Origin: a bacterium
Lineage (GTDB): Bacteria > UBP15 > UBA6099 > JAJRTR01
Assembly: GCA_024278215.1 (NCBI GenBank)
Contig: JAJRTR010000061.1
Coordinates: 1 to 19,318, forward strand
DNA length: 19,318 nt
Reading direction: 5' to 3'
How positions within the stretch are numbered: position 1 is the first letter of the stretch; the number at the start of each line of letters is the position of its first letter. Below are positions 14,303 to 19,318 of this stretch, piece by piece. Position numbers and translations under genes: made by a program. The notes beneath the pieces are model-generated. The model was not told the origin of the DNA. It saw only the letters and a list, made by a program, of their open reading frames with translations, and made no database searches.

Positions 14303-15334
14303 ATGGAAAAAGCAGACCTTAACTTCTCGGAACTGCCTTTCAGTTACCAGAAAACCGACTTCAACATACGTTACCGTTTCAAAGACGGACAATGGGACAA
14401 AGGCGAACTCACCGGATCAACGGACATCTCACTGCATATTGCCGCGCAGTGCCTCCACTACGGTCAGCTCGTATTTGAAGGCCTGAAAGTATTCGAGCGG
14501 CCCGATGGCCAGGCCCAGACTTTCAGACTCGAGGAAAACGCAAAGCGTATGGCGCACTCTGCGGAAAAACTCCTCATGGAACCCGTCCCGATCGAGTTGT
14601 TTAAGGAAGCTGTCCATCGAGTCGTAGACGCAAACAGGAAATACATACCGCCCTACGGAAGTGGCGCGAGCCTCTATGTGAGACCCTATCTTATCGGCAG
14701 CGGAATCCAGCTCGGCGTCAACCCGTCATCTGAATATCTCTTCATCGTATTCGTGTCGCCCGTGGGCCCCTATTATAAAGGTTCCGGGCTTTCCTGCGTG
14801 CATCTTCTCGTCGAGGAGGAAGTGGACCGCGCCGCACCCATGGGCACAGGTGACATCAAGGCCGCCGGAAACTACGCCGCCGGCCTGCGCGCCTCGATCG
14901 GCGCAAAGAGGAAAGGCTTCAGCGAGTGTCTGTACCTCGACGCGAAAGAAAATAAGTACATCGACGAGTCCGGCACATCCAACTTCATCGGCATCACCGC
15001 CGACAACAAGTATGTCACGCCGAAATCGCCTTCAATCCTGCCCAGCATCACAAACAAGAGCATCATTCAGATAGCGAAGGACGATGGAATAACAGTCGAG
15101 CGGCGTCCCATCGCAGTCGACGAACTCGAAAGTTTCGTCGAATGCGGCTGCGTCGGCACGGCAGCGGTTATCTCACCAGTAGGCAGCATTACATGGAGAG
15201 ATAAAAAGATCGTATATGGCGACGGCGAAAACGCCGGTCCCGTCACAATAAAGCTATACAACAAGCTTTCGGGCATCCAGTCGGGCAAAGACGAAGACCC
15301 CTACGGCTGGACGGAAATCGTACCGGCAGGCTGA
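14303..15334 (+). CDS. ilvE: Branched-chain amino acid aminotransferase
   Basis: This PLP enzyme (class IV fold) moves the amino group between glutamate and the keto acids of valine, leucine and isoleucine in the cytoplasm. The 343-residue length and layout match the type II BCAT subgroup. The PLP lysine is K186 in GTGDIKAAGNYA, the glutamate that contacts the PLP ring is E222 in YIDESGTSNF, and the conserved motifs QCLHYGQLVFEGLK (49-62) and GSGASLYVRPYL (119-130) are present. The ATG has AAAGGAAC about ten bases and AAGGAA two bases upstream. It is transcribed divergently from the nifU-like gene across a 349-bp gap holding both promoter candidates, and followed by tRNA-His on the same strand. 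Its role is housekeeping; nothing links it to the redox cluster. Confidence 0.96.
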   Translation: MEKADLNFSELPFSYQKTDFNIRYRFKDGQWDKGELTGSTDISLHIAAQCLHYGQLVFEGLKVFERPDGQAQTFRLEENAKRMAHSAEKLLMEPVPIELFKEAVHRVVDANRKYIPPYGSGASLYVRPYLIGSGIQLGVNPSSEYLFIVFVSPVGPYYKGSGLSCVHLLVEEEVDRAAPMGTGDIKAAGNYAAGLRASIGAKRKGFSECLYLDAKENKYIDESGTSNFIGITADNKYVTPKSPSILPSITNKSIIQIAKDDGITVERRPIAVDELESFVECGCVGTAAVISPVGSITWRDKKIVYGDGENAGPVTIKLYNKLSGIQSGKDEDPYGWTEIVPAG

Positions 15335-15397
15335 GTCGCGACAGTGTCTTTCGAGCCGCCTGCAATAATCGTTGTATACCTGCGAACCGTTGCTGTC

Positions 15398-15425
15398 TTG
15401 ACATTGAATTTAAGAGTCTTAAAAT
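15398..15425 (+). promoter_or_regulatory. Promoter of tRNA-His
   Basis: A consensus TTGACA (15398-15403) is followed after 16 nt by TAAAAT (15420-15425), about 20 bases before the tRNA. This is the best promoter match in the window and fits a stable RNA gene. Confidence 0.75.
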
Positions 15426-15444
15426 ATATTCCGGTTTATGAGAT

Positions 15445-15519
15445 GGTGAGTGTAGCTTAGTCGGTTAAAGCGCCAGATTGTGGATCTGGAGATCGGGGGT
15501 TCGAGTCCCCTCATTCACC
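15445..15519 (+). tRNA. trnH: tRNA-His (anticodon GTG)
   Basis: A full cloverleaf can be drawn. The acceptor GTGAGTG (15446-15452) pairs with CATTCAC (15512-15518). The anticodon stem CCAGA/TCTGG encloses TTGTGGA with GTG at 15480-15482. The T-arm GGGGG-TTCGAGT-CCCCT occupies 15495-15511. The extra 5' base G-1 (15445) faces C73 (15519), the histidine-specific signature. The 3' CCA is not fully encoded (the next bases are CAT), so it would be added by CCA transferase. Confidence 0.96.
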
Positions 15520-15525
15520 CATAGC

Positions 15526-15555
15526 AAAAAGCCCGGTCGAGGCCGGGCTTTTTTT
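15526..15555. terminator. Bidirectional rho-independent terminator
   Basis: GCCCGG (15531-15536), loop TCGAGG, CCGGGC (15543-15548), with seven T after it (15549-15555) and five A before it (15526-15530). It ends tRNA-His transcription on the plus strand and can also end the convergent protease gene, whose stop is 60 bases away. Confidence 0.9.
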
Positions 15556-15615
15556 ACTATTTTCCTGTTGAAGAGTACTCGCGCAGGAAGTTATCCGCAT
15601 GTTTCGCTGATGCGG

Positions 15616-18600
15616 TTATCTGGTGATCCTGAATTTCCTTGCTGTAATAGTGCCGCGTACGGCACCGCCCGCACCGGCTGATTCGATGAAGTCGTCGATC
15701 AGTGTGAAATCTATCCCTTCTGTGAATTGCGTGCCCTGAACCGTGACGATGTCGGGTTCGTGCGAGACCGGGTACATGCCGCATTTGTCGACTTCTTCGT
15801 CGCATATATAGGAGTCGCCGTTGCAGTCTGTGCCTGCAACCACGTAGTGCTCGCCCGCCTCGACCTCGAACATGCTGTATGCGCCGCCCTCCGCGCCGAG
15901 CTGCGTCTGTGACACTGTGTCGCAAGTATCCGATGTGCATGTGTCGGGCGCGATGGCGAGGATATAAATTTCGTCGTTATCACAAGTCGCGGGCGGCTGT
16001 GAGCCTTCTACCCGCATCGCAACCTGTATGGTCGCGTTGCCGCCGTTGGACGTGATGTCGATTGTGCCTGTGTACGAGCCCGCGTCGAGCCCGCTCCTGT
16101 TTACATTTACTGTGAGTATGAAATTGTCGCCGCTCGATGTGTAGGAAGTCGACATCCAGTTGCCGCCGCTGTTCTCCGTGTTGGTGATACTATTTATAAC
16201 GAGGTCGCCGCCGCCCGTGTTGGTGATAGTCACCTGCATGGAGATGCTCGAAGCGCTGAAGTCGAGGGAAGTCGCTGAAAGCTGCAAGGCGGGGTCCTGA
16301 GGCTGCGAGCCGTCGCCCAGTTCGATAGCGGCCCGGACAGCCGCGTAGGCGTTGATGAGGCCCGCGCCGTACTGGTTGTCTGTGCCTGCCGCGCCGAGGT
16401 CGGTTGCGGTCTGCTCGAGTATGGATACGAGCTGGTCGGGCGTGATGTCCGGGTTTGCGGCTTTCACGAGCGCCGCGACGCCCGCCGCATGCGGTGTCGC
16501 CATCGATGTGCCGTCATAATAGGCATAACCCGTATCGTTGTTATTGACATCGTCGCGGATGGTGCTGAGGATGCCGTCGGCCTGGCTGCCGCCCATCGAG
16601 TCGCCGCCCGGGGCCATTATGTCGAGTCCGGGGCCCGCGTTCGAGTAGCTGGTCTTCACGCTGTTTCTGTCCACCGCTCCGACCGCCACCGCGTGGTTGC
16701 AGATAGCGAGCGGGTTGAGAGCGTTGTTGCTGGATTCGTTGCCCGAAGCGACGAACACAGTGACGCCCGCGGCATAGAGTTGATCGAAGAGATCGTTATA
16801 CTGCGCCGGGCAGCTTTCTCCGGGTTCGCCGCCGAGGCTGATGTTGATGATGTCGGCGCGGCGCTGGGGCAGGGTGCCGGAATCGTTAGGCAATCCGCCC
16901 GCGTAGAGCATTCCCTGCATGATGTCGTAGTCTGTGCCGTAGCCCGCGCCGAGCACGCGCACCGGCATGATGGACACGTTCCAGTTTATGCCCGCCACTC
17001 CTTTGCCGTTATTGGTTTCAGCACCGATTGTTCCCGCGACATGTGTGCCGTGGTAGCCGTTGTGGTCGTAGCTCGTGACCGGTATTGCGCCGCTTGCACA
17101 TCTCGAATCCGCGACATCTTCGGGGTCGCTGTCGATCCCGCCCGTACCGTCACATTCAATGTCCGTCTGACTTACAAAGTCGTAGCCCGCTATGAGATTG
17201 GCTTTAAGATCAGCATGATTCTTCACGATGCCCGTGTCGACTACCGCCACCACCACGTCCGACGATCCTGTCGTAAGTCCCCATGCCTGCGGGAGTTGTA
17301 TCAGCGGATAATGCCACTGCTTGCCGTACTGCGGATCATTCGGTATCGTCTTTTTCCTGTGGATGCTGTTGAGCGACGCGTATTCAACGCCGGGCAGTTC
17401 GTTAAGTCGCTCGCATTTGGCGACGGTATACTGCTTCGCTTCGTCCGCGTTCATGCCGGATATATTGCCTCTGAGCAACGCTATGCCGCTCTGGCTCTGC
17501 CTCGCCACCGTCAATCCGCTGTCGCCCGCGATTGCCGCCGCGTCGCTGCCGGGCCGGACTTTCACAAGCACTTCGCCGTTTATGTAATTTGCTGATTCGC
17601 AATAAGATATCCGCGCGCTCTTATTGCCGTAGCGCACACGTCTGCCCGTGTCGCGGAGCGGCATCGGGCGGATCATCACCGGCGCGGCGAGCATGTTCGC
17701 CGACCTCGTCGGTCCCGCCGCTCTGGATGTCGCCGCCGCCGGGAGGTCCACCGTTCCTTTTATGCCGCCCTGCGAGGCCGTCGAGCCGAAGCTGTCGATC
17801 CCCAGCGTCTTCGTATCCGTACCGCCGCGTACGTCTGTGACTGTGAGTGTGACGGAGTATTCACCCGGCGCGTCGGCATAGAATTTATACTTCTTATCAT
17901 TGACCTTCTTCAACCTGCCGCCATCGCTCGAAAAACTGTACGTAAGCGTATCGCCGTCGGGATCGCTCGCCGAGGCGTTCAGGAGCGAATAGTCGTTTCC
18001 AGTGAGTACAACGGATTTAGATTTTGTGAAGCTCGTGATCGACGGCTCGCTGTTGGCCGCATCGTCGACGCTTACGGGCGTATCGGTGTTGTCGACAACA
18101 TCTTCGTCCACTCTGCATCCGGGTGTGTAGGTGCCGGGTTCCATATAGAAGCAGGTTCCCGTGTTGCCGCTATCGACGATGAACCAGTAGTCCGAGTCGT
18201 CGCAGCGGACTTCGAGCCAGCTGTATGTGCCGCCCGACACAGCGCACGTCACCACATATTCGTCGTCTACAGTTCCCGACGTCGGCGACACGGAAACGAC
18301 GACCGTAAGGGGCGTGGGTTCGCCGACCGTCACCGGCGCGTCAACATTATCTATGGACATCCGGTTTATCCTGCAACCCGGTGTGTATGAGCCTGCCGCG
18401 GAGTATTCGCACGCTTTTGTCCCGTTGCTGAGAAGCGACCACGAATCCGAAGTGCGGCAGCGGCCTTCCATCGAGTTGTAGCTCGTGTTTGTCGTGCCGC
18501 ATGTAAGTGTGTATGTATCGTTTATGGTGCCGGACGTCGGCGTGACCGATGCTGAAATGGAATAGGGAAGCGCGATATGCACCTGCTCCTGCATCGTCAT

Positions 18601-19236
18601 TTTTACCGTTTCGTCGTTGTCGAGCTGTTGTACCGCCTCGGCGATAGTCGTGCAGGCGGAGAAGTTTATATTCCCGCCGGCCGCCGCAGTCTGCACCTTT
18701 GTATATGCCGCCGCGAGTTTATCAATGCTGAAAGATTCGAGGCTGTTCTGATCTTTCGTAAATGAATAAACGACATACTCGGAAATCGGGTTGACATCGA
18801 GCCCGGATGTGCCGGTCACGAAAGACCTTATCTTTCCGGCCTCCGTCGAAACCACAACCGCCATGTTCGATGTGATTGTAGAGGCATTCGAGGGGAGCGT
18901 TATAACAAAGTTGCCGTTTACGATGTCGGCAGTTGCAATCGCCCGCCCCTTCAGATTCCCATTGTCGTCGAGGTAATAAAGTCCCGCAAGACCGTTTGCG
19001 ATAGCGTCGAGGCCGCTGACCGCGGCAGTCGTTCGCGCACTCGCTTTTGCCGCGCTCGAGCCCGAAGGCACGCGCGCTGTGCCTGTGATTCTCGTTGCCG
19101 TCTCGCCGGGCGACGGTGCCGGCGCAATACCGCCGGGCGACGTCGAGCCGCCACCACCGCCGCCGCATCCGTACAGCATCGTCGCCAGCAGCATCAGTAC
19201 TGCCGGAAGTGTTAGTCCTTTTTTCGTCATTTTCAT
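15616..19236 (-). CDS. Subtilisin-family (S8) lipoprotein protease with PKD-like and BACON-like domains
   Basis: The 1206-residue protein has a lipoprotein signal peptide with lipobox LYGC (C24) followed by a glycine run, so it is predicted to be anchored outside the cytoplasm. A spacer region comes first, then two tandem domains with four cysteines each (about 228-304 and 310-391), then a PKD-like domain (about 398-480). The protease propeptide-like segment (INGEVLVKVRPGS, 552-564) leads to the S8 domain with catalytic D667 (VVDTG), H732 (HGTHVAGT), S911 (GTSMATPHAAG) and oxyanion N833. A BACON-like domain (about 981-1077) and a cysteine-rich tail follow. The frame opens 11 codons earlier, but GGAGG six bases before 19236 and the signal peptide fix this start. 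It probably degrades external protein; the substrate is unknown. Confidence 0.93.
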   Translation of the reverse strand: MKMTKKGLTLPAVLMLLATMLYGCGGGGGGSTSPGGIAPAPSPGETATRITGTARVPSGSSAAKASARTTAAVSGLDAIANGLAGLYYLDDNGNLKGRAIATADIVNGNFVITLPSNASTITSNMAVVVSTEAGKIRSFVTGTSGLDVNPISEYVVYSFTKDQNSLESFSIDKLAAAYTKVQTAAAGGNINFSACTTIAEAVQQLDNDETVKMTMQEQVHIALPYSISASVTPTSGTINDTYTLTCGTTNTSYNSMEGRCRTSDSWSLLSNGTKACEYSAAGSYTPGCRINRMSIDNVDAPVTVGEPTPLTVVVSVSPTSGTVDDEYVVTCAVSGGTYSWLEVRCDDSDYWFIVDSGNTGTCFYMEPGTYTPGCRVDEDVVDNTDTPVSVDDAANSEPSITSFTKSKSVVLTGNDYSLLNASASDPDGDTLTYSFSSDGGRLKKVNDKKYKFYADAPGEYSVTLTVTDVRGGTDTKTLGIDSFGSTASQGGIKGTVDLPAAATSRAAGPTRSANMLAAPVMIRPMPLRDTGRRVRYGNKSARISYCESANYINGEVLVKVRPGSDAAAIAGDSGLTVARQSQSGIALLRGNISGMNADEAKQYTVAKCERLNELPGVEYASLNSIHRKKTIPNDPQYGKQWHYPLIQLPQAWGLTTGSSDVVVAVVDTGIVKNHADLKANLIAGYDFVSQTDIECDGTGGIDSDPEDVADSRCASGAIPVTSYDHNGYHGTHVAGTIGAETNNGKGVAGINWNVSIMPVRVLGAGYGTDYDIMQGMLYAGGLPNDSGTLPQRRADIINISLGGEPGESCPAQYNDLFDQLYAAGVTVFVASGNESSNNALNPLAICNHAVAVGAVDRNSVKTSYSNAGPGLDIMAPGGDSMGGSQADGILSTIRDDVNNNDTGYAYYDGTSMATPHAAGVAALVKAANPDITPDQLVSILEQTATDLGAAGTDNQYGAGLINAYAAVRAAIELGDGSQPQDPALQLSATSLDFSASSISMQVTITNTGGGDLVINSITNTENSGGNWMSTSYTSSGDNFILTVNVNRSGLDAGSYTGTIDITSNGGNATIQVAMRVEGSQPPATCDNDEIYILAIAPDTCTSDTCDTVSQTQLGAEGGAYSMFEVEAGEHYVVAGTDCNGDSYICDEEVDKCGMYPVSHEPDIVTVQGTQFTEGIDFTLIDDFIESAGAGGAVRGTITARKFRITR

Positions 19237-19318
19237 CTCTGACCTCCGCTTTTTCAAGTGTTTTTTCATACGCAGAACCCGGGGGGGCTTAAAACTGCTG
19301 TTATTTATGGAAAGGATA

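Noticed and set aside
16489-17595. Long open frame of 368 codons on the plus strand
   Set aside because: It lies entirely antisense to the well-supported subtilisin domain, and its composition (many His, Arg, Val) is that of a GC-driven shadow frame.

Overview
The window looks like a piece of chromosome from an uncultured anaerobic bacterium. It is visibly GC-rich, uses Shine-Dalgarno starts, and carries oxygen-sensitive redox enzymes: a tungsten/molybdopterin aldehyde oxidoreductase and several iron-sulfur flavoproteins. A large secreted lipoprotein protease suggests a cell with an exposed lipoprotein surface. I cannot name the phylum from this sequence. Almost all genes lie on the minus strand, so transcription there runs from high to low coordinates.

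The left edge (1-692) holds a short palindromic element with perfect 21-bp inverted ends and one small orphan gene on the plus strand. Next come an aldehyde:ferredoxin oxidoreductase-family gene (693-2750) and a long-chain-type acyl-CoA ligase (2865-4685). The ligase is cut by a single in-frame TAA and would otherwise read intact from end to end. Positions 4686-5362 are non-coding and crowded with hairpins and short repeats.

The core of the window (5363-13953, all minus strand) reads as a redox gene cluster. In transcription order it is: a NifU-like Fe-S scaffold; a NuoE/HydC-like [2Fe-2S] subunit; a NuoF-like NADH/FMN subunit fused to a complete GltD/NfnB-like flavoprotein; a NuoG-like iron-sulfur subunit fused to a complete NfnA-like FAD/[2Fe-2S] module; and a stand-alone NfnB/GltA-like subunit. 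No hydrogenase H-cluster domain is present, the molybdopterin domain of the NuoG-like part is only a remnant, and there is no glutamate synthase large subunit. The simplest reading is one large soluble complex joining a Hyd/Nuo-type diaphorase to an Nfn-type transhydrogenase, which would connect the NADH, NADPH and ferredoxin pools. The nearby aldehyde oxidoreductase is a plausible ferredoxin partner. The function is inferred; the domain order is seen directly.

The right part contains ilvE (plus strand), tRNA-His(GTG) with a good promoter and a bidirectional terminator, and a 1206-residue subtilisin-family lipoprotein with an unusual pair of four-cysteine repeats, a PKD-like domain, a BACON-like domain and a cysteine-rich tail.

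A short intergenic repeat (consensus near GTGAAATATGCGGGTTA) occurs three times. In two of the copies it supplies the stop codon of one of the two fusion genes, at the same position in the repeat.
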